Below are positions 24,875 through 38,008 of a stretch of 64,000 nucleotides of DNA, piece after piece; the stretch's first letter is position 1, and each line of letters begins with the position of its first letter. The notes under the pieces are model-generated. The model saw only the letters and a program-made list of their open reading frames with translations, was not told the origin of the DNA and did not search any database. A program made the position numbers and the translations under genes. The DNA is from Ectocarpus siliculosus. Taxonomy: Eukaryota > Sar > Phaeophyceae > Ectocarpales > Ectocarpaceae. The stretch is taken from contig FN649750.1 in assembly GCA_000310025.1 (NCBI GenBank), positions 2,547,894 to 2,611,893 on the forward strand, in the 5' to 3' direction.

Positions 24875-26837
24875 CTGTCCAAGATGGTGGTTAGTCCGTT
24901 ATAAAATTTAGTTGTTGTGGGGCATGAGTGACATCATGTTCTGGGAAAAAGCGGGTGTCTTTGCGCAGAAAATCATGTATGTGACGGACCGTGTCGTCCA
25001 CAAGTTCGAGTGCGAGAGATAGTGTAGGAAACAATCGGAGGTTCGTCCCTTGGGTTCGAGAGTTGCCCGTTTGTCTTCGTCCCACACCCAAACGTACACG
25101 AGCTACCCAGCAGATAAACTGATACGCACATGGAAATCAACCTTTGTTGTTTTAATGGCGTCAAGTTGAAGAACGTTTCAGTCTTTGCCAGTACCTTCTT
25201 CAATCCGCACAGATCCCAAAAGGCGCCGGCGTATTCCGTGATCATCGGCAAACTCCCACACAGTGCGAAAGCGTTGCAACAATTCCCGAAACTAAACCAT
25301 CCCACGCACGTGCAGGTGAAGTTTTCGAGCGACCGAGCCAATACCGTAAGAACGGTTGGCTGCGCATTCTGCATGCTGATGGCAACCTGACCCCAACATA
25401 CCTGGCACGACGTCCATCTTTCACAGGCGGGATGCGAAACACCACTGCGCGAACCCTGGCCACCTGTTCCCGGCAGCCTTCCAGCACCCTCCGCGTCGAA
25501 AAGAACGCTGGACGAGCGGGCACACTGCGGTAGTGCGAAATCACGAGAGACACGTACCGGTTACACGCCAACAGTCACATAATGTCGGCCACGTCCGTCG
25601 GATCGCTCTTTGTTCACGTGGTACGCTTAAATACATTCTCTTCGATGACGCTCAAGAAAGAAGGTGGTGTTTGTTCGACGCGCTCTGATAGGGTGCGATT
25701 GGTAGGGAATCGGGTGGCGCGAGGTCTAGGGGTTGAGGCTGGAGTTTGTTGGATTCGATTGTGCTCAAAAGTTTCTGCCCACCGTGGGTTACAGAGGACG
25801 GTGCTACGCGTCCAACTTCACAGATAGAAAATGAGCCTTCAGGTCATGGACGATGGTCCACGAGGTGCGGAACGCCGCTTTTCCTGCGGCGACGTGATGT
25901 CGCCGTACGTGACACGACGCCCGAAGATTTCGGGGACGGACGGCCCTTCATCTGACAATTCTGTGACGACAAATTGTTGAAAGCTAGGTGTTGTGCACTA
26001 CTATTACTGTTCTACTGTGTTGCACGACTACAGTAGCTACAAGGTAGAGGTGTTATGTGTTTGTTGCAAAGAGAACCACACAACAGAACCAGAACAATAC
26101 GGAGAACCTTAATTTTCGAAAAAATGGCAAGTTCCACTGGCAGTCTTGGCCTACGGCAATAGTGGGCCGAAGGAACGATCACAACTACAACACCCTGAGA
26201 TATTTACAAATCTGTACCAATACAATTGTATTCAGTCTTACAGTAGCATAGCTGAACAAGGTTGTATATGTGATAATTATAGCTTCGTCATCGCGCGCGC
26301 CGTGTCTTTCCCCCAAAGCTGTCACAAAACAACTGAAAGGTGGGGTCCCAACGGCTTGACGGCCGTGTTCTTGTGTTGCATGCACGCCCAGAACGAGCCA
26401 ACGACTACCCCTCACCGCCTCAACATGTCAGCAACGATAGCTGCACGTTTAGACTGCCCGACCACACAGCTCCTCGCATAGCCCGACGAATTTCGGAACG
26501 CTATCGTACGAAAGCCGGGGACCAGGAGTAAGGCTCCCTTTTTTTTTAGGTTCCAAACATTGCTGTGGGCACCGACATCATAAATGTCGACGGTCCCATG
26601 TACTAAAAGAAGGCACAGCCTACATGTAGGTTTGTGGCTTTAGCCTTACCCCATGCTTTAGTTTCCAGCGAGTTGTCGCTGAAACCCTCAACGTTCGTAA
26701 TTTACATATATATCAAGAGCACCTAACCCGCTCAAAGTATGCATGAATCGTCATCACCAGTAACAAACGATGTGCACCCATCCATATATATATGCGGTTG
26801 GCGTGGTCTAAGCCCCAAAAAGAAGCAAATAGCGTAG

Positions 26838-26884
26838 GCTGCACAGGATGCCACGCCCCCCTGGACCGATTTCAAAACTCGAGC
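26838..26884 (-). repeat. Dispersed repeat, copy 3 (GAGTTTTGAAATCGGTCC)
   Basis: Read on the minus strand this matches 2861-2903 over about 40 bp, including GGTCCAG and GGGCGTGG. No coding sense. Confidence 0.55.
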
Positions 26885-29800
26885 ATCTCTGCAGCAAAGA
26901 TGAACGACGGCAGAACATAGAGTTGGGTGTGTTTTGTTTCGACTTTTTTTTTTCAGTTTGGGGAGGGGGACAGGATTTATGTACAGCAGTAGTATCTGTA
27001 TTTAGCTTCTCTTTCGTTTGGGACCCTCACTGAACATCGCCAACAACACAAGATGATTCAGACGCAGTCTGAACGAGTGGCCCTGGGCCTCCGTTGTGCG
27101 TTGCTCCTGAAGTTAGGCGCTTACCTAGCTTGTCCAAACTACGCCAAGACACAAACGTGTGGGTCCACCCACGCACCGCCGACTGTTGTACGCGGCTGCT
27201 GACTATAGTACATACATACATACACCACACCGATCACACACACCGATCGATGTTCATCTCCGTGACATATGACGCTCATCATCTCATGACGCGACAGGGC
27301 AGCATTATCAACCACATGCAGTGCATGCAGATGATCTACCCGAACCTGCATTCTCACCTGAGATCAGTCGACTCTTCTCGTCACGTCCGCCGGGTCCTCT
27401 GCCCGGTGCTGTGTGTGCGCTGGGGAGATTGGAGAAGTGGCGTGCCCAGCAGGTTTTACAGCAGTACATCCGTCACAGCAGAGGCACAATTGAGCCGCAA
27501 AAACAAAAAAAAACACAGCTCGGAAAAAATTCTCCTCTGAAAAAGAAAGAGAACAACTCCAACCTACCTATACAGTGGGAGAGGAGGAGGGTGCTCTCAC
27601 AATGAAGCACCCAAAACGTTAATCGTGTCGTGGATTTGGATGTCTGGCCTTTGGTGTACGAAGCAGCTATGCCGCGGTAGCAAGATATCGACGGATATTC
27701 GCTAAATCCTCAAGTCGGTGATGTCACGCATGCAACCGCTGCTCAGACGAAGAAATCTCTACGAATGTTTCTCGTGGTAGAGGTGTGAGATTTTAGCTCT
27801 TTATGGCAGACACGATGCTGTCCTTCCCTCATGTTTGCCTCGTCTGTCTCTCAGGTGGATGCTCGGGTGTAGTCCCGACGTGCTGATTTCCGCCACACGC
27901 CCGTGGCGCGGCCGCGGGTTCCTGTTCCACCGCCACCGACACGATATTCCGCTGCAAGTGAACTCTACAATATATCATAGTCTGATTCACGTCTACTGTA
28001 GCCCTTGGTCGCAGACACGACGCTGCGCTGAGCTTGGAGATTTGTCGGTTGTCTCATGAGCATCCCACCAGGAAGAGTTTTTTTTTTCCACTTGGAGAGC
28101 ACCTCCACCGGTCCCTTCGGAATGCCATTGTCACACGCACTACTGCTGTAGCCCTACCGCGTCCCTATGTAGTGCATGCCAACCTACAGCAGAAGCGATA
28201 TCGTTACATCGCTCTCACCTCAATACTTCCGTACTGCTGTGCAACCATGTATGTATGTATTTCGCCATTAGACTAAAAGGTATCCAAGCATTCAAGTACC
28301 AGTAGTTGAGGAGGGGATACGTTGCTGTCACCACACTCTTGCGCGACGGGGCAGATGGTTCCGGCGCTGGCAAGTGAGAGTTTGGATTTCCCGTTCCAGG
28401 CAATCGCAAAGGGAACAAGCAAGGTGAAACAGGCTTATACTATTAGAAGTGTCATGTAGATGTTACGTAGCAATGGCAAAAGGAGAACAAGCGCCAAGCA
28501 TCACAGACACCACAAGAAAATGTCCAACGCGCATATTTGTACAGTATTTCCGATAAAAAATAACCGGGTATTCGGAAACAAGCAGTCATTTGCAGGGGCG
28601 AGACAGGATGATGGCGCACTGAAACAAAGCCGTTGTCCTTGTCCGGGCATCAACACGGTCGTGTTGGATGGTTATTGTTCGAGGGGTGTATCTGCATGAT
28701 CCGCCGTGGATTCTGCAGGGGGTGGAAGGGGGGGGGGGGCAGGCCCGTCATACCTGGGTTCGGAGCGACAGTCACTTACTTTCGCTCAATACCAAAATAT
28801 GAGAACGGCGCGGAGATCTTCAAAGGACGCTCCTCCTGCACCTTGGATGCTTCCACTTGCACAAATGTCACTACGCGATGTCCATGCTGGGACGGTGGGC
28901 GGCGAACAACGGCGAACAGTATCGCCGCGTCCTGATTCTCGTGCAAGTGAAAACATGCGAGGTTGAGGCGCCTCTGACGATCTCCACGACTGCATATTGC
29001 GGTGGTGGAGACAAAGGGCTAAGGTTTATCACCATCCCAACAAGTATCACCATCCCCAACAAGACGAGCAGCTCCGAACTCGTGTTTACTGGACGAGGAG
29101 GCCACGGTTCGTTTACTTGCTAAATTACTTTCGACAGGGAGACGTAGGAGCTAGTCTAAGCACTCGGGGGCGCAAAATTATTTGCAAAGATCCCGGCAGA
29201 CATGGGACGTGGGAAGACCATGGAACCCGTTTGGAGCGTCCATGAAACGTCATGCGTCGCCGTGGACGATCAAACACTTGGAGCCCCAAGTATCCTATCC
29301 ATGTGTCTGTGAGACATGCCAGGCGAAACCCCACGAATGTCCCAGCGGAACGTTCCACGCGGCTGACTCACAGGACGCGTGGGGTGTCCTGCTGTAATCG
29401 ACGCATTGTCGCAGCTGGGAGAGATGGCACCGGGGTGCGCCGATTCCAAGAATAAATTTGCGATCAACACCCGGTGCCATATCTCGCGTCCTTCGGCAGT
29501 TAGTAGTATTATTGTAGTTTTTCCTGGTCCCATACACAGAAAAGTTGTTACACGTTCTCACCACGAGAAATGGGGGGACTGTCGCCATATTCAATTGGAC
29601 GAATACCAAAGTCTAAGAACAGCGTGTGAGTTTGAGAGTGAGGGACAAGACACGCTTCAGAATTGAATTCATAGGAATGAGCCCTGCCTGGCTTTCTACT
29701 CAGCAAAAACTTGGTGTTTGGGAGGCACGCGCTGACGGTCAACGTATAACAGAGCCAGCCGATGCTTTTGGTTGTTCTCGACACAGCCAATATGGTTCAT

Positions 29801-32385
29801 ATACCATCCCTTGGCAGAGGGTTAAATGCCAAATTCCATACATACGTTCGGAAGCGTGTACACCAAGACTCAGGAGAGACACAACAAAAAGAGCACGAAG
29901 AAAGAATCCACAGAGAACGTTTGCCGTCAGGGTGAAGAGCACTGCTTCGTTGTGGTACGCGCGTTCAGTGAGGTGAGAAGAGTGAAATTGTGACGAATAA
30001 TGAGCAAAGGCGGAACGATTCACGAATTGTCTATCGATGTGGAGTGAATCCTACGGCAGATGTCGCCGGCGTGATCTCTATGTAGGTCTTCGACCACGAT
30101 ACAACGAGTCCTTTCGTATTGCAGGCGATGATAGGAACCGACCTCCCATTCCGCCGTCCGTGACTAGTGGAGAAAACCTAAACCTACAAACCCGGGCGGC
30201 CGAAGCTGAGCTACTGTACGCGTCGGTAGAGTAGTCTGACTCAACGTCTAGACGACATATATATGTGTGCATGCACTGCTCTTCTTCAACCCCATTCCGC
30301 AGCCAGCCGGATGTATATGCGTGCACAGACAAAATCCTTTATCGGCTGCAAACATCGTCATAGAATGGATGTGGCGGCCAATGCCCGGCGAATATTTGAA
30401 CCAGCGACCAATGAAATTTGGAAACATTTTGTCCCAGAATTCGCATATATATCCGCGATTGGGCAGTTGGTGGATGTAAATATGTTTCTGCCAGGTCCAC
30501 ATACGCATGCGAACACCTAGACCAGGTTCGGGATTGGATTGATGCTTCAGTTGAGATTGGTTGCTGCGATCCAGACATAAGACATGCTTTTCAGTCGACC
30601 GCGAAGCGAGGACAGCTCTCATTATGTGAGGCCAAGTGAGACACATGAGAGAATCCACGTTGTTGTTCTACTGAACGAAGCAAGTGGTCCGTGCGCCCTA
30701 GAGTGCCGCACAACATCAGACGAAGTTCAACCTGAAGAAGACCGTGGCCGCCTGACAGTGCATGTTCGGCCAAAGACTACCCGACGGCAAAGGTGTGTTG
30801 CACATTCATTGTTCCAGGTTCTAGCGGCCTGTGTTTGGCATTCTCGTCTCTTGCAAATCGTTCGTTAGCCATTTGAGCGCGCGTGGATACTGTATTCGTT
30901 TTCGAAACATTTCCACCGTAAAGATCTCATATTTTTGTTGAACAGCACTACATGGTGAGCGAATTTCGACACTCTGTAGCTATTTGTTTGTACGAACATG
31001 TGTCGGTTTGGGGCAAGGACGGATGTGCGATCAATGGGGGCCATTGGAACAGTTCCGTGCCCGTTGGAGGTGGTTTCCAAAGCATTGAGCGTCGTCGTAG
31101 ATACGCCCGATCTTCGAAACCGCCGAAAAACGGTGCTGTGGCCACGTTCTTGGGCGTTTCTCGGAAACGACGTGTCGATTTGGGCCGAACGACGGCTTGC
31201 GTGACAGCTGAGGCCCGCGGAGATACCGTGACGGTGGCTTCGATGTCTTCCGAGCGGTGTCGTCAAAACAAATTCCGACACCGGTGATCGTATTAGCTTT
31301 ACCGACATCAGAAATGGTCGGTGGCGAAATACGCGACCATATGCAGGCGACCGAAATACCCGACCGTATACGTATTAGTATTCTCGATGTTTCTTGTAGA
31401 ATCGATTTCGTTTTTTTTGGGTGCCACCACGACCCTGCGCTCTGTGTATGAAGCAACGCATTACTCTATTTCTCGGGCTGGAAACTACTTCTTGTGGAAA
31501 TCAAAGGAAGGTTTGTCGTCGAAGAATGAATAAACCGTAGTGTATTGTGCAATGAAGAATTCGTAGTATCTTCGAGATCCATGTACGTATGTATTTGGGT
31601 TCTTGTTGTGCCGCCCTGGAGGCCTGCTGGTTCGAATGTCTTCGTTCGGTTTTCCGGGGTCCCACAAAGAGAAGGGTCTCACGGAGTTCTTATTCTGCTC
31701 CTGCGGCAAGAAATTGATAGACGCGTGTCCACAGGACCCAAGGGCCACGTGTTGAGGAATGCAAGTGTGTAACACGTTGCGACCATTGCTAGCAAACATG
31801 TCGCAACTTTTCTCCCGCCCACCCACCCCTTTTCTTTCGAAGGTGGGGGGTAGGAGAGAAGGTTACGAGTGAGAACTCACTTACGAGAGGCCGGGCCCTT
31901 AATATTTCTGTTACTCGGAGTTGGTAGAGCGTTTGCCACGTAGATGTATGACGTGACATGGGGTATTTTCTGAATGGTAGTGCGTACTATTGAGACGCTC
32001 AAATGTCCAAGACGGCTACTATACAACAGCTTCGTCCCGGCTGGCGGTATTCGGACGGAGATTTTGTGTTTTGGTAGCAGAGACACGTTAGGATACCGCC
32101 AAGGCCTTGTGCCGTGCGGAATGTGTGGTACGGGGGAAGTCTCCCTCCGTAGGTCATAGAAAATATTAATCAAGGCAATTCGAAAGAAAAACAACAAACC
32201 GCTCAAATCAGTTCCGCGCTCAGGAAATTATGTGTGCTAGTACCGCAAACGGCACATGACCGACACAAAAGAACCATGGCGGTGCACTGATCCCCAGCCT
32301 CCGCTCCCCACACCCTTGCCAGTTTCCTTTGCTGACACTCGTGGCGGTGCTAGCCACTGGGGGAGTGTCAGAGGAGAACAACTTG

Positions 32386-32570
32386 CACAACCTTATGACA
32401 TCGGCGTGGTGGAAAGAGGACGTCAAAAGTCTTCCGGCCATCCCTACGAAGTCGTGTGTGTGGACGCAGACCTTGCACAACCTCATGGCATCGATAACGT
32501 GGTGGAAGAAGGGCGTCAACCCACCAAATCTTCCGGTCATCCGTACGAATTGGTGTGTGTGGACGCAGAA
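32386..32570 (+). repeat. Two-unit tandem repeat, open in two frames
   Basis: Two units of about 87-98 bp, each starting CTTGCACAACCT and ending GTGTGTGTGGACGCAGA. In one frame they read LAQPYDIGVVERGRQ and LAQPHGIDNVVEEGRQ, each followed by SSGHPYE and VCVDA. That frame is open over 32256-32738 (160 codons). No family is recognised. With only two units in an open context this could be an exon of an unknown gene or a minisatellite. Confidence 0.4.
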
Positions 32571-33120
32571 ATGGGATGTCACCGAGGCCAGACAGTACAT
32601 CAAGCAGTAGGGCGGTGGGCGCTGGCTCGCGGCTTTCAGGTGTGGCTGTTTGGTGTCGCCTGTCGTCCGTATCATTTCTTGTGGCGGAATCGAGGTCGTA
32701 TGGTTTGCCTCCACGCGCACACACCCAGATCAAGCTAGACTATCACCTATCCATGAGACGGCAGACCCCCCGGGGGTCTACTACGCGATCGACGACAGCA
32801 TAGCCGCGAAAAACTCGCAGCTCTCAAACATTCTGACACCAGTTTAGGGATATGTGATTGACAGCATGCCGTCTACTTTTGCTGATATGCTGGTCTTTTA
32901 AACCTCCTGGTACTGGAAACCCAAATGGGGACACGTTGGGGGTACAGCACTCAAATGCCTATATACCCAACTGTAGTCACCCTGGCTCCGTGAAACGCAC
33001 GTGAGAATCCTTGGTCTACAATATCATGTTTGGCTAAGGTGATATGCTGTGTGATACGCTGTGTGATGTCTCTCCTGGGCCTCTGACTCTGTACATCGCC
33101 TGGTACTGGAAACATTTGAT

Positions 33121-33187
33121 GACTTGGCTTCAGTATCAAAAGTGTCCCCACGTGTATTGGGGACACTTTTCATACTGAAGTCAAGTC
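33121..33187. ncRNA. Strong 30-bp hairpin, possible small-RNA precursor or foldback element
   Basis: Arms at 33121-33150 and 33158-33187 are complementary over 30 bp with two mismatches and enclose a 7-base loop. The short arm length and tight loop resemble a microRNA precursor, but a small foldback transposon would look the same. A CCTGGTACTGGAAAC block lies just upstream (33099-33113) and again at 32906-32920, which hints at a repeat unit. No coding sense. Confidence 0.4.
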
Positions 33188-34204
33188 ACCGTTTGTCTGG
33201 CAAAGAGCTCAGATTCTTTGGAGGGACTGTAGACCCTCGACCAATGGCTGACATACATTTTTTCGACATTTTTTAGTTTGCGGAGGGACTGGGTACGAGG
33301 AGGGTTAAGACTTTGTGCATCGAGGATCGAAGAATTAAATTCGACAAAAACATGATGACAAGACACCCATTCGCAAACTCGAAATCAATGGCCAATGCCG
33401 AACAGGCAAGCAAATGTGACTCTCCGCAGGGATGACACTCCAAGGCTACACAGAAACCACAAAAACAACAAGGCACAATACGCACGTCGAGTAGAAGCGG
33501 CAAAGATTGTACGGAAAACTGCTGAGAACTCAACGGCAAACGAACAAACACCGAATACCATTCTCTGTAGGCGTAACACTCGCAACACGAAGATATGTGA
33601 CGCTGAGCTTCTGCCGAAACCTCAATGGCATTTGTGATTCCATGGTCCCGATGAGTGCATCAACACCCGTGAGACAAAGTTGCCCAAGTTCTACCGCCCT
33701 ACTCCATAGCGCTGGCAACAGCTCCGACTTATTCGAAGGTGGCCCATACGATTAGCCATGCGAAGGGAAACTCTACACGTGAGCGTCAACTGATCGTTTC
33801 TTACTAACCCTCTCAGGAAGATCGAAGGGCAGTGAAAGAGAAAACAAGAACGGAGCCGGGATAACGTGCGGCCGACAATTGCTTGGAAAACGCACATGTA
33901 ATGTTTTTAGCTAGGCGCTCCGCTCACAAATATTCGAAATCCCTAAACTTCGAAAGATTTCGCTTCGACTAAACACCCACCATCCCTTGACACAAAGGTT
34001 TCCTCATTCAAAGGGTAACATGTCGTTGTACTTGTTGCTTCTCGCGTCAAATCATCGCAAAACCTTGCCCGTGGTATGAAGGCGTGGAGAGACATAAAAG
34101 GGTGGACGAACGTTTTTCGATCTCGTGAATGGGTCTGAATTGGCCAATAACATTGCAAACAAGCGGCGAACAATTCCCCCCCCCGCTACCTTCGCCCGCT
34201 GTAC

Positions 34205-36642
34205 ATGGTCTCCTCTCAAGTGTACCATACATGGCGCCACCAGCATGTTCGGAAAGACATTGGCCTACAGCATTCTCGAGGAACGATTCTCAATCGCTAC
34301 ATGTTTCCGCATTCTTTCTGCCCACACAACGTTGCTGTGCAGTGTGTGCCGTTGGATGGGCATGTGGATCGGGATTATCGGGTTTTTCTCCCTTCCGCTC
34401 TCCCTGGGACTTATCACGGACTTCAGGTCGACATCGACAGAAACCGAGACGGGTGTATTAGACACCGCCCCACTTGGTACGGCCTGTTGGCACTTTGTGG
34501 CGCAGGCAACTGCTCAGGCCTAAGCCCAAGCACTGTAGACGCCTTTGACCTCAGCGGACAGTGGACTCGGCAGTTTCCGTGGTGCGAGGACCCAGCGAGC
34601 ATAGAGTGCGAGGAGCCCGTGCGGCGGCTAGAAGACGAAGGTGGAGAGGAGAGCGCGATTTCTTTCATCTTGGATGTCGAGCGGAACGAGGGCACCGAAA
34701 CGGATCGTCTCCGGTCGCTTTCATTGCAGGTGACCTCGTCCGCCTGTGCGCCGCTACGGCTTCCGCCAACCAACCTTCCGCGCCATTGCCTCGCAGCGTT
34801 TTCTCAACGAGAGGTCCCGTTGTACCATACGCATACTGCAGATTGTCGATTCGAACGGCACCGAGGAGGTTGGGATCATTGCGATCGATGGTTTGTGGTG
34901 GACGATGAACGATGATTCGTCCTACGTGAAGATCCGCTGATCACCCAACGACGGAACCTACTTCAACGAATCCTGGCACAACGAAGTCTTCAGTGGCTTG
35001 ACGTCGGTGGAGACCGTTCCGTCGTCGACGGCTCCGGTTTGTTTTCGGGAGAGGTGAGGGATAACTCGCGCCCGCCACAGGCATGCACTGTCCTGTTGAA
35101 AGGGTTGGCGTCTCGTCCTGTTTGTCGGCGGTAGCGACATCTTTCACCGATCGGTTGTTGTTCTAGGTACCAATAGACCTCCGGCGGGATCATTGTCTCA
35201 TGCCTCCGGGCCTGAAGCCGGTTGTCCTCTAAACAGGGGAGGATAAACATACGCAACGCTGTAAGAGGCAGGCACCACGCACACGGCGGCGTAGCTCTAG
35301 CGCAGCTCTAGTCAATAGGTTGGGTGATTGGACAGAGCATTCGAATAAGGTTCCTTCAGCTGGTTGACCCAGACATACTCGTATGGTCTCGAGATCCCTT
35401 GTCAAACATCATGCTTACGACAGCACGTTCGACGCCCTTTCGCACGTTCCCAGACACCGCAGGAGTACGAGGCATTTCGCGGGAACGAGCGTACGGGATT
35501 AAAACATCACATCCTCTCGGAAACCGCCACCCGTGAGATCTTGTGAAGCAGCTATCTCAACATCTTCTTCACCAACGGCATCACGGGAAATCCGTACCGA
35601 AGCGTACATACGGTGGGTGAATCGAGTCTGTTGCTGGAAGAAGCTGTTCAGGCTATGGCTGAAGATGACTCTCCTTTTGTCTCTCTTCAATGTGCTGAAG
35701 GCACGTTGGACGATGGTGCCCCGGAGGTCACCCTTGCGAATTTCCTCGCTTCCCCTGGTCTCCAGGTGCGTACTGACGAATTGCTCGTTTGCTTGGGATA
35801 GCGTGTCACATGCAAAAAAACTGCACCACTGCTGTGTGACAACAGCGTTGTTTAACAGGGATAGCAAATTGTCTCTCGACACCACATAGAGGTGAATGCA
35901 CATAATGTAGGATTTGACCCATCATGGGGTGGGGCCAGCGTTTACTGTGTCATTCAGAGCTGGTCCCCAGACTACTCGACCAGGAATTCTTCAAAAGATG
36001 GGATGTAGTAGACGTATTTATACAGGTGTGCACGGCGGTACGCTGTATTATAGTACCGGTCCAGAAACGATCAGACTCACGAACCCTGTGTCCGGTATGG
36101 CACGCCACTGTGCGTACACTATTCTATGAAGCAAAAAAGCGAATCGTTTCTGCCGTGCGCGCTCACTCTCCATACGATCCAAACTCCATCCGACTACTCA
36201 GGCTGATCGTGTGCACGTCGTTGGGGCTGGAGAATTTCCCTGGGAGACCGAGGAAGAAATCACCACAGAGTTTTTCACCGACCAGGAATGGGAGGGCGAA
36301 GACGCGCTCACCCTCTTTGCCTTGGGCCTTGTTTTGGTTGGCGTCGTGGTTGGCGCAATATGTGAACAGTGCTGTTCCGATGGTAAAATCTCCAGGAACG
36401 TGGGTGCTTTCGCCACGGCAGGTTCCTTGGTGGGACGCATCGCCTTGGTGTTGATCACGGCTCAAGGATCCATCTTTCTAGCGACTAGCTCGCGCGGTGG
36501 TGAGTTGACCAAAGATGACGCCGAGGAAGCCATCGTAGCCGCCCAAGTATGCAAGGACGGGTCGTGGTTCCTCCTTCTGACGGTTATTGTAGGGGTTGGG
36601 ATATGTGCCCCCAGGTGTTGGTTCACCGCCCCTGTCGGGTAG
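34205..36642 (+). pseudogene. Unknown multi-exon membrane protein gene with two in-frame TGA codons
   Basis: Four exon-like blocks share one strand: 34205-34729 (175 codons, Cys-containing and acidic), 34797-35053, 35463-35765 (101 codons) and 36202-36642 (146 codons to a stop). Splice sites CAG/gtgacc, tcgcag/CGT, ccgcag/GAG, CAG/gtgcgt and actcag/GCT fit, and phases agree at the first and third joins. The second block ends in phase 2, so its join to the third is unresolved. The last block has about three hydrophobic stretches, including LTLFALGLVLVGVVVGAIC and SWFLLLTVIVGVGIC, so a membrane protein with an outer N-terminal region is inferred. A TGA interrupts block two (34938-34940) and block three (35544-35546), while coherent sequence continues in frame past each. 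I do not recognise the family. Decay by CGA-to-TGA change is the simplest reading. Confidence 0.5.
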
Positions 36643-38008
36643 AAACGGCGTTCGGGGTGAGGTGTTGATCCTTTTTTTCTGTTTCGGGATATTTCCCCAA
36701 TCACGCGCTACACGGCGGCGTCGGCAACCCACTTTGACCTGACCAGTACTAGACACTGGATTATGTGAGCGGATGTACTCGAGAGCGGCCACAAAGTGAC
36801 TCTGTGCAGAAGGCGGCACCTCGTTCATGATACCAACCGCTGTTGGGTGTTCCGAGGTGATAGGTGATGGAGGATGTTTGGGCTGCAGCAGGCCACCGGT
36901 GCGCTCATGCGCACGCGCTACTTGTTAGCCTGCCGCCCACATGTGTAATGCCAATGGTGATCCTATCCTAGAACGGGACTAGATGTACCATTGGGGCGGG
37001 TAGCGAACCTCTCGCTATGTAGCATGCAAGACCAGGGTTGGATATATCATACGGCGCAACGGTATTGGGCGCCTCCGCGCTTTGGGGGAGAAGGGAAACG
37101 AGGGAAGACGGAGGGACTCGTGTGTATGTCATGCTCTACGGCCTGTAATTTACTCAAGAGGTCATTAATTAACGACATGTATCCCGCTAGGTATTGGACA
37201 AAGTACGACAAGACAACCAACAGCACACATGCCAGAGGAGTAAAAACTACGGTCCGGAGGTCGAGTCTCTCCCGCGGCAATTAACCATATTGCTTCTGCA
37301 TGCCTACGGAAACTGGTATTGCCGATGAACCTATTGTACCGTTGTGATCTCCAGGCAAGACAGTGCTGATCACAGGGAGGGATAGCATCCCTGGAGGTGG
37401 ACTCCGAGTTGGCGGTTCAATTATCAGCTACATGGACTCCGGCAATAGCTTTTGTTGAAAGAACATGATGATTGTATTCCAGCAATCACCGTGCTTCTCA
37501 ACAATTCTCACGTCGACACGCGAGCTTCTTCTTCGCCGGCGTTGGTCGCTCTCCGACCCATTCGCCCAGATTTGTCAAACGCTAGTGTCGGTTAGGTCAA
37601 ACGTAGTTTGCCAAGGGCCTCACCGTGTGGGCGTGTCGCAGACTTTGGGAAATGCCGGCCTATTCGATAACGTCCGGATAAGTCGCGTTCCGCCTCTTGT
37701 TTGACGTCCAGGGCCAAGCAATATACCCATCCCCCCTCCTCGTCTCCCAAGCCAGCCACCTCTGCCACCCCCCGCGGATCGTACGCAATGGCAAATCCCG
37801 ACCTATTCCACAGAACCATTCCACTGAACGGACATGCCCAGTTCTTCCTCTAGTTTGGCGATAACCTAGGGATACGAAACAAGATCACCTTCTCCATTGG
37901 ACAGGCCATCCACCTCAACATTTGGCAGCTATTGGTCGACATAATTCTCGATCATCTGTGTCTTTGCCCCTACCGGACTCTCCTTGTCGAATGAAATACA
38001 AACGGGCT
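36643..38008. other. Interval between the membrane-protein gene and trpAB
   Basis: No exon is recognised. It contains the downstream sides of two converging genes, so it probably holds both 3' untranslated regions. Confidence 0.5.

Larger units (their letters stand above)
24875..34204. other. 9.3 kb gene-poor region
   Basis: I could not recognise any exon here on either strand. Named contents are a dispersed repeat at 26838-26884, CTACWGTAG motifs at 26028 and 27993, a tRNA-like A-box remnant near 31915-31940, a two-unit tandem repeat at 32386-32570 and a strong hairpin at 33121-33187. Many frames of 60-150 codons exist, but none has repeat, motif or splice context that supports it. The first exon or exons of the ankyrin gene may lie near 25 kb. 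Confidence 0.5.

Noticed and set aside
31905-31975. tRNA-like start with an A-box (GAGTTGGTAGAGCG)
   Set aside because: No matching anticodon stem or T-arm box follows, so at most it is a tRNA-derived scrap.
34938-35546. Selenocysteine reading of the two in-frame TGA codons
   Set aside because: Neither context looks like a known selenoprotein, and CGA-to-TGA decay explains both without a special mechanism.
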